Assembly: GCA_011009095.1 (NCBI GenBank)
Contig: VTPC01091311.1
Coordinates: 62,001-126,000, forward strand
Length of the DNA: 64,000 nt
From: Ignelater luminosus
Taxonomy: Eukaryota > Arthropoda > Insecta > Coleoptera > Elateridae
Direction: 5' to 3'
The position numbers were made by a program, and so were the translations under genes. This document shows, in pieces, positions 1 through 12,344 of this stretch (position 1 is its first letter; each line of letters begins with the position of its first letter). The notes beneath the pieces are model-generated. The model was given only the letters and a program-made list of their open reading frames with translations. It searched no databases and was not told where the DNA came from.

Positions 1-49
1 TTTCCACATCCAATGATAATTTTCTTCGAATTTTTGTTTTACATTTCTT

Positions 50-274
50 CTATTTAGGCTTCTTATAGAAACGGTCCACGTTCTTCCACTTTCGTACGTT
101 AATCTCGTCTTTTTCAAGAGTGTCAATGAAGCCGTGTACGTTTCCCTGAATAACTGATTCCACTCTTCTGAACTTAGCTGGAGTTTCTTGATTCGAGAAG
201 AAGAAAAGGCGATAAGGCCCACAGACCTCAAATCCTTTAAGAATGTTAACTAGCGCGATTGCTTGTTTGTTCAT
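50..274 (-). CDS. Small unidentified ORF, 74 aa
   Basis: An ATG-initiated minus-strand ORF of 74 codons ending in TAG. The protein is basic and looks like real coding sequence: it is less AT-rich than its surroundings, ends in a lysine-rich tail (DRFYKKPK) and has no low-complexity tract. There is a single Cys at about residue 18 and no signal peptide, zinc-finger or transmembrane pattern. I do not recognise a family. It lies 46 bp downstream of a second coding-like ORF on the same strand, so the two may be pieces of one decayed gene or transposon ORF, or exons of a gene running off the left edge. No AATAAA is visible downstream within the window. Confidence 0.3.
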   Translation of the reverse strand: MNKQAIALVNILKGFEVCGPYRLFFFSNQETPAKFRRVESVIQGNVHGFIDTLEKDEINVRKWKNVDRFYKKPK

Positions 275-320
275 TAAAGAAGCTGCTTGAGCGCAGCCCT
301 AACTATTTTATTGATTTACA

Positions 321-473
321 TTACTCGGTCTTTGCCTTTGTGGCACTGATTCTCGCTCCAACTTCTTCAGGCTTCCTAGTATAAATCTGCTCTATGGTTT
401 GTTCTATGCTGTATTGTAACTTTTTTTTCGCCCATTTTTCGTAAAATTTGCAAAACTCTCCATTTCTTTTCAT
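321..473 (-). CDS. Small unidentified ORF, 50 aa
   Basis: An ATG-to-TAA minus-strand ORF of 50 codons, rich in Lys and Glu, containing CKFYEKWAKKKLQ and then RKPEEVGARISATKAKTE. Its amino-acid make-up is that of a soluble, partly helical protein and it does not read like random AT-rich translation. It sits just upstream (in transcription order) of the 74-aa ORF at 50-274. Family unknown. It could be an exon, since the flanks were not tested for splice sites, or a fragment of a decayed transposon protein. Confidence 0.25.
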   Translation of the reverse strand: MKRNGEFCKFYEKWAKKKLQYSIEQTIEQIYTRKPEEVGARISATKAKTE

Positions 474-946
474 TCTTCTTTACAGAAAAATCTGTCAACA
501 AGATGATCAGCTATATAAGATATTGAATTTACAATACGATACGACTCATCAATGTCGATTTATTTTTGTTTATTTCGCGATATCATAAAGCCAGTCTATA
601 GTCAAAATATCGTATCAAGAGTTCAGAACCCCACCACTGATCGATCACCTGCAAACACCTGGTAGTCGTTAGAAACAGAAAGTTGTAATCTGGAGGTTCT
701 TTGTAGTGGTAATGCTGATTGCAGCTATTTACTTTTTGGCCCCTATTTACAAAATTCTGATTTTAATATTGTTAAATGTTTTTAGGTTATTCTGCTTTTA
801 CGAGTCTCCAAGCAATTTTATGCAGTGACAAAAATTTCAACATCAAGAAAGGGTGTGGATCTTTTAATCTAACTTGGCTGAAATGCTCGGCTACTGAAAA
901 GTAACATTTATTAAATTTTAAAGAAAAAACTGTATTTGCTTCTTTT

Positions 947-1790
947 TTAATGACTCGTCATGGCATTAATTCCACCAGGTGATTTAGTATGTCTGCTTAA
1001 GATATTGTGTCCTGAACAACTTGCAATTCGTGTTAGAAAGCTTCCAGCATCTGTGGAGGGTTAGCTAAGTTTCTCGATTTCCTCTCCATCATGCCCTACA
1101 CATGCTTGATTGGTGACAAATCAGGAGATTTCGGTGGCCGAATCATAAGGTTAATACGGGTTTCTTGAACAAAGTTTAAAAGAGTCCTTGCGGCATGGGT
1201 GCGGACATTATCCTACTAAGAATACGGGATTTTCAGTCGCTGCAAGAAGGGAATGACATGGGGTACTATTATCTCCTGAATGTACCGCAGGACTGTCAAT
1301 GTGCCTTGGATGAATACCAAAGGAGACCTACTGCAATGAATAATAGATGCCCATACAATAACTTCTGCAGTTTGATGCACAGACTTTTCGAAAAAGAATT
1401 AAAGATGGCGCCTTTCTCTACGTCTGTTTCTAAACAAAAGCGATATTCATCGCTGAATACAACTCTGTGCCACTCAATATGTCAGTTCAGTCTTAGCCTT
1501 GATACTGAAGTATTAAAGGTAACACAGTATGTGGCCCATACGACATCAAGTCGAAAGACCGGACAGGATAGCAAACCGTTCGGAGTGTTACAGGAAGACT
1601 TTCATTATCAACAATCGTCAGCAATTGATCAAGCAGTGGAGACTCGGTTGGTCCTGCACCTCATTTGTCCTTCTTTAATCCCCAGTTTGCTTTGTCTCTA
1701 AACAAAAAACTTTCTTCCTGCAAGCCAACAATTCAAACTCTCTTGAATTCGCTCAATTGAGAATAATTTCCTCATTGCCGTACTCCAGGC
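947..1790 (-). pseudogene. Decayed Tc1-like transposase
   Basis: Minus-strand remnant of a DD34E-type cut-and-paste transposase of the Tc1 group. Reading from right to left there is a block around FSDEYRFCL (about 1433-1460, first catalytic Asp), a DNVRTHAART block (about 1194-1220, second Asp), and PPKSPDLSPIKHV (about 1100-1140), where the family has SPDLxPIEHxWD. The third catalytic residue, normally Glu, is Lys here (codon 1105-1107), so it could not be active even without the other damage. A plausible natural C-terminus (INAMTSH then stop at 947-949) is kept. Several in-frame stops and frame changes break the coding region. The right boundary is approximate and no convincing TIRs were found. 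Confidence 0.7.
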
Positions 1791-1799
1791 ATAATCACA

Positions 1800-4650
1800 C
1801 TCCGAAAACACGTAGGCAGATGTTAAATAATAATCAAAAGGAACTAAAAATCGAAAGAAAGACACCGACTAAGAAAGTTCGAAAAAACTGTAAGAAATCC
1901 AAAATGTGGCATTGCCGCATTACGACTTGATTCCAAAATTTCAAAATTGAATCAATTACTACCTAATGGTAGCCTAACATTTCTAGCAAGTTTGGTTAAA
2001 AGATTCTCACTCCATTCTTGGTGCTGCAATCTTCATGTCACTAAGTATATTTAAAAAGAGGTAAGCCACATGTGAGTTAGTTGAAAAAGAAACGTTAGAA
2101 AAAGCCAAGTCAGTTAGTAAGAACCAGTTAGAAGTAATATACTCAATTTAAGCTTTTCATGATAAATTTCAAGTTGATATAAGAGTTTGCAATCTGTTCT
2201 TGTGAAAAAAGTAATAAGCAATGTTTGTGCTTTAAAATAGTAGATACTGTATACTTTCCACAACCATTTCTCGGAAAAATCAAGTTGAAGCTGAGATTTA
2301 CATTAAATCCAGGTTGCAGCTGATTTTATTTTATGTTAAATTTAGAATTTCACTGTTTTATTTTTTATTGTTGTTATTGTATATTTATAAAAGTAAATCA
2401 TTTGATTAACAAATCAACAAGTGGACCATTGACGCACCCGAGATAAATGAGTCAAAATTGCAACGGACAAAATGTAAATTTTATACTTTGGCGTTCAACG
2501 TGTTTGGTGTGGTAACTTCTGAAATTTTTAATTTTATTTTTGAATTGGCACTTTTCCGATAGGATACTACCGCAGTACGTTTCAGAAGATAAATTGCCAA
2601 AAATCAAATACTAGTAAACTTATGTCTTTTTAATGTTGGTCAGAAATTTGGATAATTTATGATGTTCTACAAAACAGTGAGATTATCGCATAAATATAAC
2701 CAAGCCAACATTAGCAATGACAATAAGTCAAGTTTTAAGGAGGAATTCTGTGTAGAGAAATTTGTTGATGCCAAAGCAGTGTTTACTTTTGCGTTTCCTT
2801 CTCTCCACTGCAGAAAATCAATTAATTGTTTTTATTATGTGTAATATTGCCTAATACAGGATATGGCAAACTTTGCTTCCAAGATCAAACTGTTGGTTTA
2901 AAGCCAAATTTATTAGCAAAAACTGACTTTCTAGCAGTAAATGCAGTGATTTAACTGGTGTCCATAGTATTAAATATAATAAAGAGCTTAGAATTCTCCA
3001 TATAGATGAATGTTAATTTGTAAACTGTAAACAGTAGAAAATAGCAATCTTTTCAAGAATATAAGATTAATACAAAAAATTTAATATTCGTTCAACGCAT
3101 TTACTGTAATACATTTAATATTGAAATGTTTATACAAAGAGCAAATACAAAATATATTGAATAGCCTGTAGCGGAGTAGGTACGTACAACTATGCAATAT
3201 ACTTTATGCCACTTTAGTGAATACATACAAAATCGATTTTAGAAATACCTCATAATTAATTAGCAAAAAGCAGATAACGTAAAATTTTGTAAACAACTGT
3301 TATTCATGATTAAAGTATTGAAGAAATTTATTTTCCTAATTACGTATTGTGAATCATTTAGTTTATCGGAAAAAACAGGTGCCTTGTTTGTTTTTCAAAC
3401 TGGACTGCACCAGCTGACAAAATTCTTAATTGCCTACTGTTAGTAGTATTATAAAATAAGAGATGATTAAAAAACAATTTTAATAAACCGAAATTATCAC
3501 TACACAGAGAGTAGAAATATGTGAACTAACAAAATATTCTGTAATGACCATCAATGAATGTTTTTTAATAAAAGAAAAAAAAATTATATAAACACAAAAG
3601 ACGAATATAAACTTAACATATAAACCACAAAAAATATACTCGTATTACAAGTTTCACACTGGGAAATTTGCAGTGTGGCCGACATAAAATATTAAGTAAT
3701 CCAATAGCGAGACGTAATAATAAATGAAGTACAGCACTTCTTAATATCCGCACAGTTACCACGTCCTCGAAACACCGAGAAGCTCTCTGGCGGAGATGGC
3801 TTTTCAAACGACATCTGTATTTTATTGTCAGAATTTTCCCCTTTATACGTCTAAAGATTCTTAAATGGATTTAACTGGATTTTTTTGTTATATTTTTTCT
3901 TTAATTAATTTACTTCCTGTTTCTAAATTTAAGTTAACAACGAAATTATGAATAAATTTAGTTAGAAAAAATTCTCCTTTTATTTCTAATTCCTCTGTCA
4001 CAGCGACTATTAATTTTATAAAAAACAAAATACCTACATAAAATTTATAAATTATTATTATTTATTTATAAATTCTTTTCAAAACACACTTTCCAAATAT
4101 TACTTTAAAAATTATTTATTATACTATCTGTCTACATGTTATACAGATTGTTTCAAGCTAATAGGTACATAGGAATAGAAGAATAGAAAAACTGTATTTA
4201 TTTCTTTCTATAGTTATCTTACGACATTTTTATGGCTTTTGGATTAAATTTTTTTTACGTCATTTTAATCTTCATGATTACATACAAACCTCTACAACTG
4301 ATTTTTACTTAATACCATAGTAACATTTCTAATGCTTAACCCCTATGTACCTAACGTGAGGAAACAATGTATATTATACAGAGTTACTATATTTTCGACT
4401 TTCGACTTAAAACTAGCAACTTATCATATCATATCATATCAACTGTCATACAAGAATTTCTACAATAAGGAAATATTGTCCAACTATCTAGACAAATAGT
4501 TTAATCTAAAATGGATTTTGCAAACAATCAAGTTTTTAACTGATTTCAATAAGTTAAACAAAGATTGTGAAAGAAGTCATTGGTTCTCTCAAATGAATCA
4601 GGGCCTGTAGATTATTGATGACTTCCTAAGACTACAGTTTGTTATTTCTG
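1800..4650. other. AT-rich non-coding stretch
   Basis: No recognisable gene. Short chance ORFs only (for example a 64-codon minus-strand one at 3613-3807 with no recognisable domain). The AT-rich base composition and homopolymer runs are typical of insect intergenic or intronic DNA. Confidence 0.5.
4423..4440. repeat. ATATC microsatellite
   Basis: Short run of about three and a half ATATC units. Confidence 0.6.
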
Positions 4651-4661
4651 TAAGTTACTGT

Positions 4662-5010
4662 AACGGGAAAAACCTGAAAAAAGGTCTAATACCCGTTACG
4701 GATAACGGAAGATGTTCAATCCCGTAGGCGTGGTTCAAACTAAACTTTCTTAAATGTTATAAGATAAAAGCTCACACTCACAGAAACTCTAAATATGTTT
4801 TAAATATGGTAGAAACTAAGGGCGCCAAAAGCTGAAAGTCAAAAGAAAACCATAAGCCAACCCACACAGCTTCTCGTAGGCTGCCACCCTGCATATAAAT
4901 GGCTCAAAGAATAACACCCTGTATATGGACTCCTCGCAAAATATCACCGTGTATATGGGCTTTTCACACAATAACACCTTGTATATGAGCTCACCTGAAT
5001 TGTAGACACT
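4662..5010 (+). repeat. Dispersed repeat, copy A, with 30-bp minisatellite
   Basis: Begins near TGTAACGGGAA and carries several CCCGT blocks, a GGGCGCCA block near 4822, and then four 30-bp units. The units are phased exactly at 4885, 4915, 4945 and 4975, each beginning CACCCTGTATAT or a one-base variant. A second copy with the same order of blocks lies at 31336-31650, which shows this is an interspersed repeat. It could be part of an LTR (TG start, TATA-like core) or a non-autonomous DNA element; the class is not settled. Confidence 0.6.
4885..5004 (+). repeat. 30-bp tandem repeat, four units
   Basis: Four units with an exact 30-bp period. Each starts with CACCCTGTATAT (variants CACCCTGCATAT, CACCGTGTATAT, CACCTTGTATAT), followed by a purine-rich spacer and a CTYYTCGCAAAA-like tail that fades in the later units. 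Confidence 0.8.
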
Positions 5011-8000
5011 TTATTTACCAAAATACTCGAAATATACTGCTTGACGTTCTAGCATCATAAATTCTGATTACACAGAATTTTACTGGGGTGATCGACTTGA
5101 TGCACTCTTACTTACCAAATAAATATTAAATATATTTAACAATCTGGAACTCAAGTACGTTGATATTTCAAGCTAAAATTACGTTATTCTTATACACAAT
5201 AATTTGTTTATTTAGGCCCTTCTGAGGATCCACTGGTGGATGAAAATAAACGTGAACAAAGAAACACTAAAATGTATGCAAATGACTTAAATATTATTAT
5301 TCCACCCAGAAGGGGAAGAATCAAAATAAATATGAGAAGATTAAATATTCATTCAGTTAACAAATAAAATGCTTTATAAGAAAAATAAAGTTTATAACTT
5401 TGCCAACAAATTCTTTTGCAAGACATGAATTTCCAAAGTGCGTATTTATGATTTCATTTTTTTTACTCATAAGCAACCGCAAATCAAATAATTGCTTTTA
5501 ATTTAGCATAAAAAAGGCAAACAATTAAAGCTTAATTCTACCTTCGAACGTTCGTTTTACAAAAACTAATTATTATATCCTTCAATTTGGGTTTTAGAAG
5601 ATTTTACTTAACCACAAATAATAATGTAATTGATTTCTTACATACTAAATCCTTGGCTTTTCGGAATTTGCCAACACGGGTCCAGAAAGGGGTTTTTCAA
5701 AATGATAAATGCTAACGACTAGGGGCTTCAGACGGTTTCTTGAGCGGTCAACACTTGCCCGCTCGCAATCAATTCGTAGCACAATCGTCCGTAAATACTT
5801 CAGCGTGAATTAAAGTAAACCGTTTTCGAAACTGTTCTCAAAAGAAATTATTTGTCTACAACACAGTGTCTATTGCGATAATTGGATGGTTTATACAAAG
5901 TAATAAAACATCACAATTCCTGCATTCATGGCCAGCACACAAAGATTCTTTCCCGAGACGAGAATTGCGGCTAACACACACACTGAATGGGTGATCAAAG
6001 ATGCACCGCAATAACGAAGGCTTTAAGAAATTCGCTGTTAACGGCATAATCCCCATTAAGAACCGCAACTAAATTGCGAACAAAACGATATCTAGAAGTT
6101 CTTCTTTACTACACGTGAACTCTATGCTTTGATTCGACGAGGATGTCGTAATTATCTTTCCATGACCAATCCCTGGAAGGACACCATAATCCACCAAGCT
6201 TAAAATCTCGAATTCACGGTATACTTTAAAATCGCATTAACAAGCGAGCCAAGCCTACGGAACAACCTCAACTTTGCGGCCAAAGCGGCCTTGCAGATGG
6301 CCAAGCTAACAGTCCTCGAGGGATGCTAAAATTTTTTCTGATGCATAAACATCTCACGGAAACCAAAAGTCAGATATATACTGCATTATGAAACAAATTA
6401 CGAGCAGAAATGCAAGCTATGAAAAAACACTGCTCCTGTATTTCTGTAAACTAGCCTTTCTTACGAACATAAAAATGCTGAAACATAAACAAAATTTCTA
6501 CGAACTAATAAACCATAAAAATGTTTAGACGTCTACGGAACGATTCTACATTAAAATAAAGCACGTACACATGGTGATTATAGCTTAACAAACCTTGAAC
6601 GAAATATCTTTAACAACATAAATAATTTAACCAGCGTTTTAAGATAAAATAAAATAATAAATTCATATTAAATGAATACATTTAGAACGAAACTAAAAGC
6701 AGAGTCCGGATATCTACCCAATATTGAAAAGTGGCATTACATTACATTACGAAACAAGAATTTGAATCTCAATTAATAATTTTGACATGACCAAATATCA
6801 ATAATGGAAGAAATTTTCTTAGACATAATCAGTAAACGAGTAGAGCAAAAGGATTTTCTGTGAAAACCTTGAAAAGTATGAAGCGGTCATTTAATGAATT
6901 TCGGCTAGTCAATTAAACCGCCAATATTTTTTCCTAGGAAAACTTCCATATCACTTATTCATTTCTAACAGCTTAGTATCATTGTAATTGCAATTAAAAC
7001 ATTCTTTAGATTACTGGTCTCCGAAATTAAACATGCAAAAAATTATCTATCTCTTTCTTTCTCTATTCGATTCGACTGCTAATTCCTTAATAAGTAACTA
7101 TACTATCAGTTTAGACTTAATACTTTTTGACAGAAAAAAACAAAATAAAAAAGAGTAATAAACATAAGAAGCACCCCGAACGGGAAAGTAAAAGCTGTCA
7201 GTGCCATCAGGATCGTTTAGTTCAAATTTTTAGTTTTACATATGGAAAGCATTGCACACTTTAGTAATAGTCTGTGTTTCCAGTAGATAGTCCTTTTTTT
7301 GGAAACATTTCCTGCACTCATAAACTGTAAGATGATGACTTGTTTTCATCAAAACGATAAATCTGTGTATTTTTCTCATAGAAATTCTAACATCTCTAGA
7401 TTACTGGGGGAGCATTTGGTATGTCTGAGTGACCTCTGAGTGACCTCTGAGAGATCTTTGTACATTTTTGGCCCGATTCCTTACCATGATCAACAAATGA
7501 TAGAGCCAATGCAAAGAACAATGAAAGAGATAGCTTTCTCGACTTCAAGCTTGTTAAATAAAAAATCAATTAAAATGTATTAACAATTATCGCAGTTCCA
7601 TAATGTAATTCACAAGAAGTCTTCCTTGAGTAATTGAATGTTGCAAGTTACAGCGTTATAATATCGGCGATCACTGTCCTGATATCTATGCAATAATTGA
7701 TTTATGGTCAGCTTGACTTGTTTGTTTAGCACGGAGTACAATTCCTGTGTCTTCTGACTGCATTTTAATGCGTACACAGCAATATATTGTATCGAATCAT
7801 TTCTCCTTCAGTGTTTACTTCCTTTTGCTTTGGGCTATAATTTATCTTGCAAGTATTTAGATCAAAATATCCTATTTTGTTCTTATTATTACACAAAAAG
7901 TTATTTTGTTTTTTAGGTGTTACTGCAAACTTTTATGACATAACTTCTGAGAACTCCAGTTTTCAATGATGGATTTAGGCTTAGTCAAAATATGAAGCGC

Positions 8001-8260
8001 CGCAAAATTTGAGAAACGATAAAAATTCGAGATTTATGGAGTTTCCTGGTGACTATGAAAAGATTTTAGATGTGTTTCAAAAATATTATTTTTTCCATCG
8101 GAGAATTATACCTTAACATGGTTAAGTATCTAATTATTGAAAAAAAAATTATCAATTGACCAATTGAAAATTTCGGGAATTATAAAACTATAAAGAAATT
8201 GAATAGATTTTTCTCAACTCTTTGTCTTTTGCCACAGCAATTCTTTTTTATATTTTTATT
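5010..8260. other. Non-coding stretch with one less AT-rich island
   Basis: Mostly AT-rich with no recognisable gene. The part from about 5680 to 6350 is clearly less AT-rich, and it reads partly open on both strands (for example 70 codons minus at 5856-6068), but I recognise no family. Around 7429-7452 the decamer GAGTGACCTC is repeated directly. Confidence 0.4.
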
Positions 8261-8266
8261 ATTATA

Positions 8267-9579
8267 CAGGGTGTCCCGTAAATGCCAATAAAGCTTTAGA
8301 TAGCAGCCTTCCTCGACCTCTTAAGATGCCAAAATTGAAAACACGAATGTTCCAACGTACTTAGATTTGTCACACGAACCAAAAAAAGAAATTTAAACTT
8401 GGCAACGCTGCTGCAGGCAAATACAAAATTATTCGAATACAGAAACCAAACCGCCAACACGTATTTATTAAAGAATTCCTATTCGCAAACTCCTAGCACC
8501 AAGTAGCAGAGAATTACAAGAAACAATTTTAAGACGGAAAGAGTCCTTAGAAGAATACGGCATAAATATTAACCTGAATAAAACCGAAGTGATGGTAATA
8601 GCTAACACACAGGAAACAGTGGATGTTAACGTAAATGGACCAAGATATAGAAAATGATGTAAACAACAGACTGAAAAACGCAACTGGACTATTTAATGCG
8701 CTGAAGACAACTTGGTTTCGGAAAAGCGGTGTTTATCCCAATATTAGTATATGGCAGTGAGTGACAAAATGAAATCTAAAATCCAAGCAGCGAAGATGAG
8801 AGTACTCAGATGTATCGAAGGAGTGTACAAAAGTGACAAACTAAGAAACGCGACTATTCGAGAGAGGCTGGAAATGACGCCGCTATTAAAAATAGTTGAA
8901 CGAAGACAGTTACAGTAGTACGGTCATATAGTGAGAATGACAAATGACAATGGGGTGAAAGTGATATGGGACTCTAATACGGACACGAAAAGACGCACAG
9001 GTAGACCTAAAACAACCTGGAGTGACGCCTTCAGTAAACTAATAACTGATAGGGATAACTGGCGATGGACAGAAGAGCCTGGGGAGAACTTTGCAATACA
9101 ACCCTCGACGCCTAACTGGTAATACGAGAAAGAGGGATAAGTAAGTAAGGAACCAAAGTATCGCAAGAAATCAAAGATTTATCAATTTTATTCCAGTGAT
9201 AATGGACCATAAAATTGTCATAACTTGAAAGAATTGCTGGCAACTAATTTCATCGGATTTATTAGTACACCCAAAACTTGCATGTTTGTCATATCTATTT
9301 TTTGGTAAGAATTCAATTTTTAACATCTTCAAAAAGAGAAATCTAACAGTTCTGTGCTTTATCAACGGCAATTGTTATTTTAACAGATTCGTTTGTTGAA
9401 TTCGTAACTGCTCCATTTGGATTTGATTCTTTGGTTTCTGTTTATTTAATGTCAAAGATGTTAACTTCTGATCACTTGTACAAGAGCTGAGGGGAAATTT
9501 TCTTTTGACAGATTTGCAATAAGCACTCATAGAAGAACATGCTTACCTGAAGCTTTATTGGCATTTACGGGACACCCTG
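8267..9579. mobile_element. TIR element (CAGGGTGTCCCG ends) enclosing an RT fragment
   Basis: Bounded by inverted repeats: the left end CAGGGTGTCCCGTAAATGCC and its continuation are matched base for base by the complement of the right end, for about 30 bp. TA dinucleotides flank both sides (8265-8266 and 9580-9581), as expected for Tc1/mariner-superfamily insertions. No transposase is recognisable inside. The interior instead holds a plus-strand non-LTR reverse-transcriptase fragment. At 1313 bp the length is that of a full transposon rather than a typical MITE. The RT piece was either inserted later or captured. Confidence 0.75.
8460..9122 (+). pseudogene. Non-LTR retrotransposon RT fragment (C-terminal part)
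   Basis: Plus-strand remnant of the C-terminal half of a non-LTR reverse-transcriptase protein. It shows INLNKTEVMVIAN (thumb-proximal KTKVM-type motif, about 8560-8605), then NRLKNATGLFNALK, then AKMRVLRCIEGVYKSDK, and finally YGHIVRM followed by RRTGRPKTTW (about 8920-9020), the usual GHVxRM...GRPxxTW tail of these elements. The reading frame shifts several times and stops are present. The N-terminal palm with the YxDD box is missing. It lies wholly inside the TIR element at 8267-9579. Confidence 0.7.
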
Positions 9580-9590
9580 TATATTTCATA

Positions 9591-10071
9591 CAGAGTGTAA
9601 AGGAAATGGCGGAAATAACTACAGTGCGTTATACTGTGCTCAAAAATAAGAAGAAATTTCCTATATCAATTTGGCCTTAACTGTCTATTTTTCAAAATAT
9701 TAGCAATTAAAACTTTTTAAATTTGACAACGCGGTACGTTTAAAGGAATTAGTTATCATTGTTAATAACGTGTAAAGTTGCAATATTTTCAAAAGGCATT
9801 TCTTGCAAGGAATTTACCATTTTAAGAAGTGGATTACTATTACACTAGTCCAAAAAAAACTATAAACGGTACATAATGAGTGTTTTTTACGTTTAAACTC
9901 TGTTTAAACATTATTATTTTGTTGTATTTATTAAGAATGCAGAATCAACTAAGACTTCCAATAACTTCTTCAAGATAGCAGTAACAGCAAAATGGTATAG
10001 AGATTTTTGGTTTATTTTTTACGGTGGAAAAAACGTACTAAAGTTTTTTCCGCCCTTTCCTTTACACCCTG
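9591..10071. mobile_element. MITE, about 480 bp, CAGRGTGTAAAGGAAA ends
   Basis: Inverted terminal repeats: left CAGAGTGTAAAGGAAATGGC and right (complement) CAGGGTGTAAAGGAAAGGGC match over roughly 35-40 bp with a few mismatches, flanked by TA on both sides. There is no coding capacity. It starts only 11 bp after the end of the neighbouring TIR element at 8267-9579. The shared CAGRGTGT opening and TA flank point to a Tc1/mariner-superfamily MITE. Confidence 0.75.
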
Positions 10072-10116
10072 TATACACCTTTAAAAAAACGAAAAGGGTG
10101 CTGTATCAAAATAGAC

Positions 10117-10266
10117 CTAGGGCGCAATCAAACCTAAATCCGCTTCTGCAAGTTCTTGCTTTCTGCTTACATCAACGCCATTTATATCGTTCCATGCGCA
10201 TTCATTAAGAGTCTTAGAATCTCCAGGACGTAGCATGTATATATGATGAAAGTCTATTTCTTGATT
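10117..10266 (-). pseudogene. Unidentified coding-like fragment
   Basis: An open minus-strand frame of 49 codons ending in TAG, with a protein-like composition (for example FHHIYMLRPGDSKTLNECAW and SRKQELAEADL). It is less AT-rich than the flanks. There is no start codon at the upstream edge, so it would be an exon or a decayed transposon fragment. No family recognised. Confidence 0.25.
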
Positions 10267-10269
10267 AAA

Positions 10270-12340
10270 AAAAGATGTAAATATTATGACTCGCATGGGT
10301 AAAAGATTCCTTCGCGAACAATCGATGTATTATCTTGACTAGGTAGAGGTTGGCTTAATTTCTTTCGCTTTCATCGCCAATTTGGATTTATTGTTTGAAG
10401 AAATTTTTGTTTTGACCATTTTTATTTCAGTTGAGCAACAATTAATATTGTTTGCTTTTAAAGTTTCTTATTAATGAATTCTTCGAAGTGTTGTATATCA
10501 AGATTTTTTTTAATTTTGTCTTTTTGCTGCTTTCTTTAAATCTTCAATTGTGTTTATCAAAATCTCAACTTGTCTAGAGAATAAAGACTAAATTTTAAAT
10601 AAACTAACATTCACGGTATTTGTTCGAGTTTTTTGTAAGTTGATAAAGTCTTTTTCCAAACTCCCGCATCAGTCTTGCTATTTTAGGCTCAGCAATTATC
10701 CATTGCGTCAAGATCTTAGAGTGTGAGTAACAAATTTAAGCTGATTATTTGGATTTAATTAACTTAAACTAAAAATTTAAAAAACAAAACACATAAAACA
10801 GTACACACTACTCAAATTTGCTAATAATAACGGCAATACTTACTACTTAGTTTAACACTTTACCGTTCGAGTGTTTTCTGCCGAAAATAATTATGAGGAG
10901 AACAAGGAAGAATTTTCGTACAAGAGGTTGCCTGCTCAGCTTTCAGACATTTACTATAATAATAACTACCTGCAGCCCAAATTTAACTTTTAAAAGTTTT
11001 GTTTTGAACAAAAATGAAAACATTACTTGTAAATGAAAATTAGGGCCTTTAATCTCTAACAGACAATAAAATCATGGAAATACTAGTCAAGAGTGTGGTA
11101 GAGCGAGGATAACGAAGAGGAGTGAGGAAGAGCTAGGGTACATCCTTGGGTAAAACTCCATTTAAAATAATTGTGAGCTATTTGTCCATCACTTAATCTT
11201 TCTCAAAATCTGTTAATTAGGGGGATATTTCAGGGCACACGTACATCGTAAACTTTAATTTATTTAAAGTGTTTTAATCAGTAAGGACAATTCAGACTAT
11301 AAAGGTGATTTACAACTTACAGTTTGTATTTTACTGCTGAGAGAATAAAGTATAAAAAGCGTGGCACTACTAACAGAAAAAGTATAGCAAAAATGTTGAA
11401 GAGACTTACGCTTTTAGCTCCCGCACAGATTTTAATATTCATTTCTGTCTGTTCCGCTGCTTAAATATTATATTTTTAAAATTACCTGATTTAATATAGT
11501 CAACACAAAATTAATTATTCGTATCAAACTTCAAGATGTGAATTTTATACGCACATAAAGCTGTTTGCAAATAAAATGGTGTATAATTCTAGGCGAACGT
11601 TGAAAATTCACGTGTGCATAACATCAAGGCAACAGCTTTTAAGTAGAAACCACGATCCAGACTTATAATGACAGAGTGCATAACTACTGCATTCCCCTAG
11701 CAAAAGCATAATTTGCTTTTCGCATATCTCTCTATTCGTCGAGGTAATGCATTCATTAGTATGTAATTTCTCTTTTGAACTTTACTTTTTTTTTGTTTTT
11801 AAAAGAAAAGCTAGTTTTCATTTGGGTGTAGCAGAAATACTTTGTTGTTTTATAAATTCTTGGACTTGTAATTACACGTACTTTGATTAAACAGTTAAAT
11901 ATTTATAAATATGAGGGTTTGTATTTTAGAACCTGCATATTACAACTAAACTTTTATTTGTCAAAGAAGATCCTATTATGCACAAGTGTTAGTTTTCTAT
12001 TTTCTTGTAAGAAGATTGATTAAAATGAAAATAAATTAAATCTTCATTTAGCAAATTGTATTGTGCAACAGGTAATTTATTATGTGAATTTGAGGAAATA
12101 TTAAAATTAAAATAAACAGATCTTACACTATTTAAGTAAAATTACCTACACGAGCTTACACCTTAATTGTTAAACACAATAGAAATTAGATAAATAAATA
12201 AATAAATAATACACTAAATACTAAAGAATTAAACATTCCCCACTTGTAACCGTCTTTACTAACTAAAATTAAATTACCTACTTTTAACAAAAAATAAGCC
12301 GACAGGACTAGTAATAGGTGCATTTCAAAAAGCAAATATG
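10270..12340. other. AT-rich non-coding stretch
   Basis: No gene or repeat boundary recognised. A short ATAA-type microsatellite lies at 12191-12209. Confidence 0.5.
12191..12209. repeat. AAAT microsatellite
   Basis: Run of TAAA units ending in TAAT. Confidence 0.7.
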
Positions 12341-12344
12341 AACA

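Noticed and set aside
1195-1701. 168-codon plus-strand ORF, the longest in the window
   Set aside because: It is the antisense of a decayed Tc1-like transposase, whose motifs are clear on the minus strand in the same interval.
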